A stretch of 64,000 nucleotides of DNA from positions 1 through 64,000 of the forward strand of contig CAWELN010000019.1 in assembly GCA_963809795.1 (NCBI GenBank). Reading direction: 5' to 3'. The stretch comes from DASUAS01 sp963809795 (GTDB taxonomy: Bacteria; Actinomycetota; Acidimicrobiia; IMCC26256; DASPTH01). Below the pieces are notes generated by a model. It had not been told where the DNA came from. It ran no database searches and saw only the letters and a program-made list of their open reading frames with translations. Below are positions 17,010-25,581 of this stretch, piece by piece. The position numbers and the translations under genes are program-made. Positions within the stretch are counted from its first letter, which is position 1, and every line of letters begins with the position of its first letter.

Positions 17010-18027
17010 GCCGCGTCGGACTCCATGGCGTTCTCGTCGTACTTTCCCGAGTTCGTTCATTGCGCGGCGCTTGGCCTGGCGAACGCTGCAGGGCATTCTT
17101 GTGCGACGGAACTCACGCAACCGACAGAACCGGCCAGGCGCATCGGTTCAGAGACGAACGGCGGGCGTATGCAGGCGGACTTCTTCGAGCGACTCGATTG
17201 GCAGGCGGATCGCCTCCTGCTCGACGAGCTCGTATTCCGACTGGAACAAGTTGATTCGCCGAACTGGGAGCTGGGCGACCAGTGCTTCCGGTTTTTCAAG
17301 CTGAAGAGTCTTGTCGACGAGTACGCCCGGTTCTGGCGGCACACTGACTTTCGTCCTCGGGCGATACTGGAACTTGGGATGTGGGACGGGGGCAGCGTCG
17401 CGTTCTGGAATCTGTGCTTCAGTCCGGAGATACACGTCGGCGCCGACATCCAAGACCGCGCTGACAGCGAGTACTTTCGACGCTTCGTTGAGAGCCGCGA
17501 CGCCTCCGACCGTGTCAAGACGCACTGGCGAGTCGATCAAGGGGACTCGGCGACGATGCGCTCCATCGTCGATGGAGATTTGGGTGGTTCGCTCGACCTG
17601 GTGCTGGACGATGCGTCACATCGGTATGCCGCGACCAAGGCGAGTTTCGAGACGATCTTTCCGCGCTTGCGTCCCGGGGGGCTGTACATCATCGAGGACT
17701 GGGCGTGGGGACACTGGAGGGGCTTTCAGAGCCCGGATCATGCCTGGGCGAAGGAACAATCGCTCACCGATCTGGTTCGCGAGCTCGCCGAGGTGGTCGG
17801 TAGCACGGTCGACGTCATCTCTGACTTGACGATCTACCACGGGTTCGCGGTCGTCCAGCGCGGTGATGCATCACTCGGAGACGACTTCCGCCTCGAGCGG
17901 AACATCACGCGGCGGCCGGCCCCACGATCGAGTCTTGGTCGCGCAAGAGTCAGACTGCTGAAACCCCATCCTCTGCAGCGTGTGAACCGGAAGATCCGGC
18001 GCGCGCTTGATCCTCATCGATGAGGCC
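17010..18027. repeat. inverted repeat copy B (methyltransferase segment)
   Basis: The intact copy of the segment found in reverse at 302-1325. The sharp edge at 18027 coincides with the point where a minus-strand DUF6544-like reading frame is cut, so this copy appears to have been inserted here. The left edge (about 17010) falls in non-coding DNA downstream of birA. Confidence 0.85.
17169..18023 (+). CDS. class I SAM-dependent methyltransferase (MycE/TylF-like)
   Basis: 284 residues from ATG 17169. SAM-binding motif I is ILELGMWDGGS. VGADIQDRADSEYF follows, then the metal-site region DLVLDDASHRYAATK and RLRPGGLYIIEDWAWG. The DDxSH and IEDW pair is typical of Mg-dependent sugar O-methyltransferases such as MycE and of cephalosporin-hydroxylase-type proteins (family knowledge). 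The frame is open back to 16986, but upstream sequence carries indels relative to copy A whereas the part after this ATG is conserved as protein, which favours 17169. The substrate is unknown; glycosyltransferases near copy A make a glycan methylation role plausible. About 95% identical to the broken copy at 306-1161. Confidence 0.8.
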   Translation: MQADFFERLDWQADRLLLDELVFRLEQVDSPNWELGDQCFRFFKLKSLVDEYARFWRHTDFRPRAILELGMWDGGSVAFWNLCFSPEIHVGADIQDRADSEYFRRFVESRDASDRVKTHWRVDQGDSATMRSIVDGDLGGSLDLVLDDASHRYAATKASFETIFPRLRPGGLYIIEDWAWGHWRGFQSPDHAWAKEQSLTDLVRELAEVVGSTVDVISDLTIYHGFAVVQRGDASLGDDFRLERNITRRPAPRSSLGRARVRLLKPHPLQRVNRKIRRALDPHR

Positions 18028-18851
18028 ACCGGTCTGGGAGCGACCACTTCCCTTGCACGGAACGGCAGCCACCGATTCAGCTTGATCGACCCACTCATCC
18101 GAATTCGTGCCGCAGCCGCCAACGGTGTGCCGGGTCCAATGGCCGCGCTCAGCATCCTTCGGGCCGGGTCTGGCAGACCGTCGAGCTCAGACCCGGAGAA
18201 GCGACCCGGACGCGGCGGGATCGCCAGGCGTCGTTCGAGTTCGCCGCGTTGCCCACGCTTACCCATCGAGTCCGGTCGCTCGGCGTCTTCCCGAATGGTT
18301 CGGACGGTCGCTCGGAAGATGTGCGCGATGAAGGGGCGCATCAGCCGCCAGTACCGCGCAAACAGTCGCCGGGAGTCGGCATCCGTCGTCGCGGTGCGGC
18401 ACTCGTAGGTCAGCAAGGCGTTGCGCTCACCGTAGGGAAGCACCGAGAAGCTCGCCGCGATCTTGCCCCAACCGGGCTCGCTGAAATCGGCGAATTCGGT
18501 CTGGCTGACGTCGCGCCACTCGATGTTCGGCTGCCAGAAGCGTCCGACGGCACCGAAGGCGAGCTCGCGTCCCGGCGCTTCGCCGAGGAGCAACCACCCG
18601 GGCAGGGGATCGCCTTCTGCGATGACCAGGCGTGGCGGCGACTCGGGAGCGTGACCACCGAGACGGGCGGGGAGGCCCCTGATCCACATCGCCGCATCAA
18701 CGACGGGCGAGTGCACGGTCAGGAAATCCAACTCGCGGGCTGCGGAGTACGTGGCGTCCGTGCTCGCGTGCACGATCGAGTGCGCGGCAAGAGCGACATC
18801 GAACGCGGGCATGACCGTGTCGATGATGAGCGGCTGCGCTTCCACGACCAT
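17871..18851 (-). pseudogene. DUF2867-like protein running into a truncated DUF6544-like segment
   Basis: From ATG 18851 (preceded by GGGAGAGGG) residues 1-190 form a START-like/DUF2867-type domain: ATYSAARELDFLTVHSPV, LLLGEAPGRELAFGAVGRFW, FADFSEPGWGKIAASF and LTYECRTATTDADSRRLFARYW. Without a stop the frame goes on into the N-terminus of a second family, LPDPARRMLSAAIGPGTPL and KLNRWLPFRAREVVAPR, which I associate with DUF6544; a natural start for that part would be ATG 18266. The similarity ends at 18028, exactly at the methyltransferase repeat, and the remaining codons to 17871 are antisense to it. So the second gene was truncated by the insertion. Functions of both families are unknown. 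Confidence 0.55.
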
Positions 18852-18861
18852 CCCTCTCCCG

Positions 18862-19467
18862 TCAGGCGTTGTTGTTGCCACGATCACGGGCGGCGACGAC
18901 GAGGCCTGCGTGCCATCCCGGTGCGCGGCCACCCGGTGGCGGATGGACGTGCGCCATGTCAATGCCACTCCGTGACAGCACCCAGGCAATGATGCTGTTC
19001 GAGTTCCACATCTCCCCAGCATGCAGTTCGTCTCGACCCCACACGGGTGTCGGAACCGACGGCACCACATCGAGGAGCCGCCTCGCCGTGCTCAGGTCCT
19101 CGGACAGTCGCACCGGACTGGCCACGGCCTCGTGCACGTCAGGGATCGATCCTTCGAGCCAACGCCGGATCTCGTAGCGGAAGATCCGAAGGTGACCGGC
19201 CCACTTCATTCCCACCGCGCCTTCGGCGACGACGCCGCGAGCTTCTCCATCCGTGTCCGGAACCGGTGTCTGTTCAACGACGTAGCGCCCTTCTGGGGTC
19301 TGCACTTCCAGCGCCGAGTGGTACAGCCGGCGACGTTCTCGTCGTTGTGCGCGTGCCGAGACGGCTTCATAGATCTCGCCGCTGACCCGAGCCGCGTGTG
19401 CGCCCGCACCGAGCGGTATCCAGAACAGGTCGACGGCTGCGACGCGGGAGCCGGAGCATCGGTTCGT
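18862..19467 (-). CDS. conserved hypothetical protein
   Basis: 201 residues from ATG 19467 (GTG 19500 is possible). Recognisable conserved stretches are VDLFWIPLGAGAHAARVSG, LYHSALEVQTPEGRYVVEQ, RIFRYEIRRWLEGSIPD, PVWGRDELHAGEMWNSNS and GGRAPGWHAG. I have the impression of a family common in actinobacteria but know no function for it. There is no signal peptide or membrane helix. It ends 10 bp before the DUF2867-like gene and begins about 40 bp after pabC on the same strand, so the four genes from pabB down are probably one transcription unit. Confidence 0.65.
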   Translation of the reverse strand, partial: TNRCSGSRVAAVDLFWIPLGAGAHAARVSGEIYEAVSARAQRRERRRLYHSALEVQTPEGRYVVEQTPVPDTDGEARGVVAEGAVGMKWAGHLRIFRYEIRRWLEGSIPDVHEAVASPVRLSEDLSTARRLLDVVPSVPTPVWGRDELHAGEMWNSNSIIAWVLSRSGIDMAHVHPPPGGRAPGWHAGLVVAARDRGNNNA

Positions 19468-19506
19468 CATCGCACTCTGTCGCGCGCGTGGCGCCACCAC
19501 GGCCGA

Positions 19507-20356
19507 TCAGGGATCGAGGTCGCGGGCGACGAGGGCGGTGAACGCGGTGGCGAGGGTCGAGGTGAGCGGGCCGGGCACCGACGGCAGCGCCCGCTCGTCG
19601 ACCGCGGCGATCGGCTGCACCTCGCGCGTCGTGGACGTGAGGAACGCCTCGTCGGCGTCGTGCAGCGCGCCGACCGGTGTCGCGGTCTCGCGGATCTCGA
19701 TGCCCAGCTCGCGGGCGAGCTCCAGCACCAGCGCGCGCGTCACCCCGAGCAGGCAGCCCGACGAACCCGGCGGCGTGACCGCCACGCCGTCGCGCACCAC
19801 GAACACGTTGGAGCCGGTGGCCTCGCACAGCTCGTCGCGCGTGTTGCCGAACATCGCTTCGCTCGCGCCGCGCTCGTGCGCGTACGCGAGCGCCCGCACG
19901 TTCTCGGCGTACGACGTGGTCTTCAGCCCCGCGGTCGCGCCGCGGTCGTTGCGCACCCACGGCACCACGATGACGTCGACCGACGCCGGCCACGGTCGTA
20001 CCGGGCTGCTCGCGACGATGACCGTCGGGCCCGCGTCGCCGCGCTCCGAACCGAGCGGCGCCACCCCACCGGTGACCGTGATCCGCAGGCGCGCCTCCTC
20101 GTACAGCATTCGCGGCGAGCACGGCGTCGGCCGCCACGCGCAGCTCGTCGCGATCGGGGACCGCGAGCCCGAGCCCGGAGGCGGAGTGCGCGAGGCGGTC
20201 GAGGTGGCGGGTCCACGCGAACGGCTGACCGCCGTACACGCGGATGGTCTCGAACACGCCGTCGCCGACGAGCAGCCCGTGGTCGAAGGGCGACACGCGT
20301 GCTTCGGCCGCGTCGACCAGCTTGCCGTCGACCCACACCGACGTCGGGCCGGTCAC
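19507..20356 (-). CDS. pabC: class IV aminotransferase, probable aminodeoxychorismate lyase (frameshift)
   Basis: GTG 20356 overlaps the pabB stop by 4 bp (GTGA). The first part (VWVDGKLVDAAEARVSPFDHG, GDGVFETIRVYGG) is in one frame. At about 20110 the frame changes and continues LYEEARLRITVTGGVAPLGS, AGLKTTSYAENVRAL with the PLP-binding Lys, EAMFGNTRDELCEATGSNVF and LTSTTREVQPI. The total is about 280 residues, normal for PabC/branched-chain aminotransferase-like enzymes. Next to pabB the role would be release of pyruvate from aminodeoxychorismate to give p-aminobenzoate for folate. A one-base indel breaks the frame; since everything else is conserved, an assembly error is more likely than decay. 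Confidence 0.75.
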
Positions 20357-21627
20357 GACGCGACCAGGGCGACGGTGTCGGCGCCGGCGAGGCGCAGGAG
20401 GCGGCTCGCCTTCAGCTCGGTCTCGTCCCACTCGGCGCCGGGCCGCGAATCGGCGACGATGCCGCCGCCCACCCCCAGGTGGGTGCCACCGTGCTCGCCG
20501 TCGCCCAGCACGGTGAAGGTGCGGATGGCCACCGCCAGCTCGGCCTCGACGGTCGCCGGGTCCGCCGTGGTCGTGTCGATCCACCCGAGCGCGCCGCAGT
20601 AGACGCCCCGTCGCACCGGTTCGAGGTCTTCGATGGCCTGGAGGACCCGCGGCTTGGGGGCACCGGTCACCGAGGCGGGAGGGAACGTGGCCGCGAGGAG
20701 CGCGCCCATGCCGGTGTCGTCCCGCAGGCGACCGGTCACCGTGCTCACCAGGTGGTGCAGCCCGGGGTGCGCTTCGATCGCGCAGAGCGCCGGCACCTGC
20801 ACCGACCCGGGGACGCACAGCCGCCCCAGGTCGTTGCGGGCGAGGTCGACGATCATCACGTTCTCGGCGTGGTCCTTGGCGCTGGTCTCGAGCGCGCGCC
20901 GGTCCGCGGCGGTGCCCTTGATCGGGCGGGTCTCGACCGCCCGCCCGACCCGTCGCAGGTAGCCCTCGGGCGACGCCGACACGACCGCGGTGCCGGGTCC
21001 GAGCCCGGGCAGGCGCAGCAGCGCGGTGTGCGGCGCGGGGTGCGAGCGGGCGATGGCGGCGTACAGCGCGACCGGGTCGAGCGCGTGGTCGCACGTGAGC
21101 TGACGGGTGAGGTTGACCTGGTAGCACTCGCCCGCCCGCAGCAGCTCGAGCACGGTCTCGACCCGCGCCTCGTAGGCGTCGCGGTCGAGGCTCGACCGCC
21201 ACCGGCCGCTGGCCACGGGACCGAGGTGGTCGCCGCACGCGGCGAGGGGATCGAGGGCGCGCCGGGCGCGCTCCAGCGCGACCCGTCCCGGACCCTCCCC
21301 GTGCACGGTGACGCGGCCGTCGGCGGCGACCACCGCGTGGGCGTCGAACCGCGCGAACACCGCGTCGGGGACGGTGCGCGCCTCGAGCGACGCGCCCCGC
21401 GCCGACACCCGTTCGGCCGCGTGGCCGAGCTCGAATGCGCACCAACCCACCCAGAAGCCCGGGGCGAGCCGGTCGAGGGCGGCGAACGCGTCCGCTCCCG
21501 AGGCCACCAGGACGTCGGCGGGTTCCACGGCGACGACCGTGGTGTCGCCGCGACGCACCGCGGCGACCCCCGCCTCGGGCGGGAGCAGGGCGAGGAGCCC
21601 GGACGCGACGGGTTCGGAACGGCGCAC
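20353..21627 (-). CDS. pabB: aminodeoxychorismate synthase component I
   Basis: 424 residues from GTG 21627; the frame is open to 21699, but a TACCGT hexamer (21639-21634) sits 6 nt before this GTG, matching other starts in the window. Chorismate-binding domain motifs: AGECYQVNLTRQL, SPEGYLRR, VETRPIKGTAADRR (PIKGT lysine as in PabB), DHAENVMIVDLARND, ATFPPASVTGAPKP, RGVYCGALGWID and GVGGGIVADS. It makes 4-amino-4-deoxychorismate from chorismate and ammonia, with a glutamine amidotransferase (PabA/TrpG) not in this window. It is translationally coupled to pabC and divergent from the first LCP gene with about 60 bp between starts. Confidence 0.9.
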   Translation of the reverse strand: MRRSEPVASGLLALLPPEAGVAAVRRGDTTVVAVEPADVLVASGADAFAALDRLAPGFWVGWCAFELGHAAERVSARGASLEARTVPDAVFARFDAHAVVAADGRVTVHGEGPGRVALERARRALDPLAACGDHLGPVASGRWRSSLDRDAYEARVETVLELLRAGECYQVNLTRQLTCDHALDPVALYAAIARSHPAPHTALLRLPGLGPGTAVVSASPEGYLRRVGRAVETRPIKGTAADRRALETSAKDHAENVMIVDLARNDLGRLCVPGSVQVPALCAIEAHPGLHHLVSTVTGRLRDDTGMGALLAATFPPASVTGAPKPRVLQAIEDLEPVRRGVYCGALGWIDTTTADPATVEAELAVAIRTFTVLGDGEHGGTHLGVGGGIVADSRPGAEWDETELKASRLLRLAGADTVALVAS

Positions 21628-21633
21628 GGTCAA

Positions 21634-21639
21634 ACGGTA
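21634..21639 (-). promoter_or_regulatory. -10-like hexamer TACCGT of pabB
   Basis: Six nucleotides separate it from the pabB GTG at 21627, so a transcript would begin at or next to the start codon. It lies back to back with the LCP promoter at 21672. Confidence 0.45.
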
Positions 21640-21671
21640 CCGGGCGACACGATCCTCGCCGGGGCCGTCGG

Positions 21672-21677
21672 TACCAT
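21672..21677 (+). promoter_or_regulatory. -10-like hexamer TACCAT of the first LCP gene
   Basis: Nine nucleotides before GTG 21687, with no ribosome-binding site between. It matches TANNNT and suggests a leaderless mRNA. Confidence 0.4.
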
Positions 21678-21686
21678 GACCGGACC

Positions 21687-23117
21687 GTGAGATCTCCATT
21701 TTCGGCGCGGCGGGCGCTCTCCGGACGGATCGTCATCGCCATCGCGGTGTGCGCGGTCCTGACCGGCGCAGCCGTCTTCCAGATCAACAACTACATCGAC
21801 GACGAGATCGCGAAGATCCCGCGCGTCTCGCTGACGACGGCGCCGGCATCGGCCTCCGGCACCAACTTCCTGATCATCGGCTCCGACACCCGCTCGTTCG
21901 TGCAGAGCCAGGCCGACAAGCAGGCGTTCACGGACCAGAACACCACCGTCGACGGTCCGGCCCGGTCGGACACGATGATGGTGCTGCACGCGGACGGGAA
22001 GAACAGCTACGCGGTGTCGTTCCCGCGCGACCTGTACGTGAACATCCCCGGGCACGGCAAGGGCAAGCTCAACGCCGCCTTCAACGAGGGGCCGCAAGAG
22101 GTCATCGACACGCTGAAGGCCGACTTCGGCGTCGACATCCAGCACTACGTCGAGGTGAACTTCAAGACGTTCGAGGACATCGTGAACGCGGTCGGGAGCG
22201 TGCCCGTCTACTTCCCGTACCCCGCCCGCGACCAGCTCTCCGGTCTGGGCCCGACGCCCGCCGCCGGCTGCTACCACCTCGACGGTGCGCCGGCGTTGGC
22301 GTACGTGCGGTCGCGCCACCTCGAGTACTTCATCGACGGGCGGTGGCGTGATGCCAGCCCGCAGGCGGACATCGACCGGATCGCCCGCCAGCAGGACTTC
22401 ATCAAGAAGCTGGGCGGCATCGCGGTAGCGAAGACCGTGGACGACCCGATGATCGCGCCCGACCTCGCCGACAAGATGATCCCGAACCTCACCGCCGACA
22501 CCGGCTTCGACCGTCCCGCGTTCAACCAGCTGGTGCAGGCGTTCCTCGGGCTCCGGGACTCGAGCGGCGGGCCGACGTTCGAGACGCTGCCGTGGAAGAT
22601 GGGCGACTCCGTCGGTTCCTTCCTGACCGTCAAGCAGCCCGAGGCCGATGCGGTGCTCGCGGTGCTGCGGGGCCAGGCCCCCATCCCGACCACGACCACG
22701 GCCCCGCCCGCGAACGGTGGCTCCGGCTCCGGCTCCGCCGGCACGACGGCGCCGAGCGTGAAGGCGTCGGACGTGCGGGTGCTGGTGCGCAACGGCTCCG
22801 GGGTGCAGAACGCGGCGGGGAACACCTCGCAGGCCCTCGCGGGCAAGGGTTTCGTGCCCGGCGGCGCGGAGAACGACCCCCGCGGCACCATCGCCAAGAC
22901 CGAGATCCGGTACGCCACGTCCGACCTCGCCAAGGCCCAGCTGCTCGCCACCTACGTGCCCGACGCCCAGCTGGTGCCGGACTCCACGCTCGCCGGCAGC
23001 GACGTCGTCCTGGCCCTGGGCAAGAGTTTCAGCGGGCTCGGCAGCGGCGCCACGGCCACCACGGGCGCGCCGGCGGCCACTCCGACCACACTGTCGCCCG
23101 AAGCTGCCTGTCAGTAG
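21687..23117 (+). CDS. LytR-CpsA-Psr (LCP) family protein with LytR C-terminal domain
   Basis: 476 residues from GTG 21687. One N-terminal membrane helix (IVIAIAVCAVLTGAAVF) anchors an extracellular LCP domain: TNFLIIGSDTRSF, RSDTMMVLHADG, VSFPRDLYVNIPG, KLNAAFNEGPQEVIDTL, AYVRSRHLEYFIDGRWRDAS and DIDRIARQQDF, with the Arg/Asp cluster that binds polyprenyl pyrophosphate. A Thr/Pro/Ser/Gly linker and a LytR_C domain (VRVLVRNGSGVQNAAGNTS) follow. LCP enzymes transfer glycopolymers from lipid carriers to peptidoglycan. It is followed 18 bp later by a second LCP gene and then rmlD, as in actinobacterial cell-wall glycan loci. Confidence 0.9.
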   Translation: MRSPFSARRALSGRIVIAIAVCAVLTGAAVFQINNYIDDEIAKIPRVSLTTAPASASGTNFLIIGSDTRSFVQSQADKQAFTDQNTTVDGPARSDTMMVLHADGKNSYAVSFPRDLYVNIPGHGKGKLNAAFNEGPQEVIDTLKADFGVDIQHYVEVNFKTFEDIVNAVGSVPVYFPYPARDQLSGLGPTPAAGCYHLDGAPALAYVRSRHLEYFIDGRWRDASPQADIDRIARQQDFIKKLGGIAVAKTVDDPMIAPDLADKMIPNLTADTGFDRPAFNQLVQAFLGLRDSSGGPTFETLPWKMGDSVGSFLTVKQPEADAVLAVLRGQAPIPTTTTAPPANGGSGSGSAGTTAPSVKASDVRVLVRNGSGVQNAAGNTSQALAGKGFVPGGAENDPRGTIAKTEIRYATSDLAKAQLLATYVPDAQLVPDSTLAGSDVVLALGKSFSGLGSGATATTGAPAATPTTLSPEAACQ

Positions 23118-23135
23118 CCGCGGAGCACCGACCCG

Positions 23136-24609
23136 ATGTCCACCTCACCACCAGCATCCGCGTCGTCGCGGTGGAACGGCTTCATGGGCCGTTTCGTGAT
23201 CTCGCTCGCGCTGGCGAGCGCCTTCGTGGTCGCCGGGGTCGCGGTGGTGAACCGCGGCATCAACGACCGGGTCAAGAGCATCCAGCGGGTGGCCGGGCTG
23301 AAGGTCGCGCCGGCGCCGCCGGGTGGCGCCAACTACCTGATCATCGGCTCCGACACCCGCGCGTTCGCGACCGATCCCGGCGACCAGGCGGCGTTCGGCA
23401 GCCCGAACGATCCCAACACGTCCGGCCAGCGTTCGGACACGCTCATGGTGGCGCACGTCGAGCCCGGCTCCCAGCAGACGTTCGTCGTCAGCTTCCCGCG
23501 CGACCTCATGGTCGACGTCCCCGGGGAGTCGGGCAAGAACCGGATCAACTCGGCGTACGCGAGCGGCGGGCCCCAGGCCGTCATCGACACCCTGAAGGAG
23601 AACTTCGGGATCGACATCAACCACTACCTGGAGGTCGACTTCAAGAGCTTCCAGGAGATCGTCGACACCATCGGCAACGTGCAGGTGTACCTGCCCGGAC
23701 GCGTCCGCGACCAGGAGACCGGCCTGAACACGCCGTACGGCGGCGGCTGCTACCCGCTCGACGGTGCCGCCGCGCTCGCGTACGTGCGGTCCCGCAACCT
23801 CGAGATCTCCGACCCGAACGGGCCGATCGTCGACCCCGACACCGGGGAGCACTGGCGACTGCTCGACCAGCGGGCCGACCTCGACCGGATCGCCCGCCAG
23901 CAGGCGTTCATCCGCAAGCTCGCGGGCCTCGCCATCTCCAAGAGCCTGAGCGACCCGTTCCTCGCGCGTGGACCTCGCCGACAACGTGCTCAAGTACGTG
24001 AAGGCCGACGAGGGGCTGAGCCGCAGCGACGTGAACGCGCTGATCCGGGCGTTCCGCACCGTCGACGTGAACGACACCAGCTCCATCCGCTTCGAGACCC
24101 TGCCCGTCGACCCCGACCCCAACAACCCGAACGTGACGCTGGTGCCGTCGGCCGACGCCGACGCGGTGATCCAGCAGCTGCGGACCTTCGGCAACAACGC
24201 GCCCCAGCCGGCGACGGTCGCACCGTCGCAGGTGAAGGTGCGCGTCACCGACGCCACCGGCACCAACGTCGGGCAGTCGGTGGTGTCGAAGCTGACCGAG
24301 CTCGGCTTCCGGGCCACCGCCGCCAACCCGGCGAAGACCAAGATCCCGGTCACCGAGGTCCGGTACGGGTACGACCAGGCGGAGGAGGCCAAGGCGCTGC
24401 TGCCGTACTTCACCGACGCCAAGCTGGTGCCCGACCCGAAGGCGGCGGGGCACATCGAGCTCGTGCTCGGCTCGTCGTTCCAGGACATCACGGTGCCGTC
24501 GACCACGACGACGGTGGCGCCCAGCACGGTGCCCGGCGCGCCGGTCACCACCGCACCGCCGACGACGACCACGACCCTGGCGCCGTCGGCGACCGACCCC
24601 TGCCCCTGA
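23136..24609 (+). CDS. second LCP family protein (frameshift at about 23967)
   Basis: ATG 23136. Architecture as in the preceding gene: one membrane helix (FVISLALASAFVVAGVAV), LCP core (NYLIIGSDTRAF, RSDTLMVAHVEPG, VVSFPRDLMVDVPGE, LAYVRSRNLEI, RADLDRIARQQAFIRKL), then after the shift a LytR_C domain (VKVRVTDATGTNVGQSVV) and a Thr/Pro tail ending CP. At about 23967 (CTCGCGCGTGGACCTC) one base too many moves VDLADNVLKYV into another frame. About 490 residues when joined. The two LCP copies are related but clearly diverged, so the duplication is old. They may attach different polymers or act redundantly. Confidence 0.82.
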
Positions 24610-24639
24610 GCGGGGACCGGATCGCGGGGGAGCGGCCCG

Positions 24640-24645
24640 TACACT
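24640..24645 (+). promoter_or_regulatory. -10-like hexamer TACACT of rmlD
   Basis: Eight nucleotides before GTG 24654, again leaving no room for a leader. It implies a promoter inside the LCP-rmlD intergenic gap. Confidence 0.45.
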
Positions 24646-24653
24646 GCCCTGCC

Positions 24654-25499
24654 GTGCGCATCCTCGTGACCGGAGCAGGCGGGCAGGTCGGGGCCCGCGT
24701 CGTCGAAGCCCTCGCCCCCCACGACGTCCTCGGCGTCGCCCACGACGCGCTCGACCTCGCCGACCGCGAGCAGGTCGAGCAGGTGGTGGCGGAGTTCGGG
24801 CCCGACGCGGTGGTGAATGCCGCCGCCATGACCAACGTCGACGCCTGCGAGCGCGACCCGGAGCGCGCCTTCGCGGTGAACGCGCTCGGTGTCCGCACCC
24901 TCGCCCAGGCGACGGCGCGGCGCGGCGCGCACCTGGTGCACATCTCGACCGACTACGTCTTCGACGGCACCGCCGCCCGGCCCTACGACGAGTGGGACGC
25001 GGTGCACCCGCTCTCCGAGTACGGGCGCTCGAAGCTCGGCGGCGAGGTGGAGGTGGCGGCGCACGCGGGCTCGTGGGCGACCGTCCGCACCTCGTGGGTG
25101 TTCGGGCGGCGGGGGACCGACCTGGTGAGCTGGGCGTTCGGTGCCTTCGACCGCGGTGAGCTCGACGGCGTCCTCGCCGACCAGGTCAGCATCCCGACCT
25201 TCGCGCCCGACCTGGCGGTGCTGCTGGCGCGGTTCGCGGTCGAGCGTCGTCAGGGTCTGTTCCACGTCACCAGCGGGTCGGAGGCGGTCACCCGCCACGA
25301 GCTGATCGTGACCGCGCTGCGCGCCCGCGGGCTCGACCCGAGTGGGGTGGCGCCGCTCGATGCCGCCGACCTCGACCGGCCCGCGGCCCGGCCGCCGATG
25401 AGCGCGCTCGACAACCGCGCCCTGCGCCTCGCCGGCCTGCCCGGCCTGCGCCCGTGGCGCGACGCGGTCACCGACTACGTGAAGGACTGGGACGCATGA
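24654..25499 (+). CDS. rmlD: dTDP-4-dehydrorhamnose reductase
   Basis: 281 residues from GTG 24654. Rossmann start ILVTGAGGQVGARVV; AVVNAAAMTNVDACERD, VHISTDYVFDGTAARPYDE, PLSEYGRSKLGGE (YxxxK) and TSWVFGRRG are the RmlD/RfbD signatures. It carries out the last step of dTDP-L-rhamnose synthesis, reducing the 4-keto sugar with NAD(P)H. rmlA, rmlB and rmlC are not in the window, although the pyrophosphorylase at 30322 could be rmlA-like. In mycobacteria rmlD likewise lies next to an LCP gene and the rhamnosyltransferase wbbL. A rhamnosyltransferase-like gene sits 3 kb downstream here. Confidence 0.9.
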   Translation: MRILVTGAGGQVGARVVEALAPHDVLGVAHDALDLADREQVEQVVAEFGPDAVVNAAAMTNVDACERDPERAFAVNALGVRTLAQATARRGAHLVHISTDYVFDGTAARPYDEWDAVHPLSEYGRSKLGGEVEVAAHAGSWATVRTSWVFGRRGTDLVSWAFGAFDRGELDGVLADQVSIPTFAPDLAVLLARFAVERRQGLFHVTSGSEAVTRHELIVTALRARGLDPSGVAPLDAADLDRPAARPPMSALDNRALRLAGLPGLRPWRDAVTDYVKDWDA

Positions 25500-25581
25500 G
25501 CGAGCGTCGGCGAGGCGGGTATCCCGCCGAGCAGCGAGCGTGGCCCAGCCGCCCGGTGCCGCAGGCGCCAGGAGCGGAACG

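Noticed and set aside
16986..17168. Longer N-terminus for the methyltransferase (start at 16986)
   Set aside because: This part has several indels between the two repeat copies and no protein-level conservation, unlike the sequence after ATG 17169.
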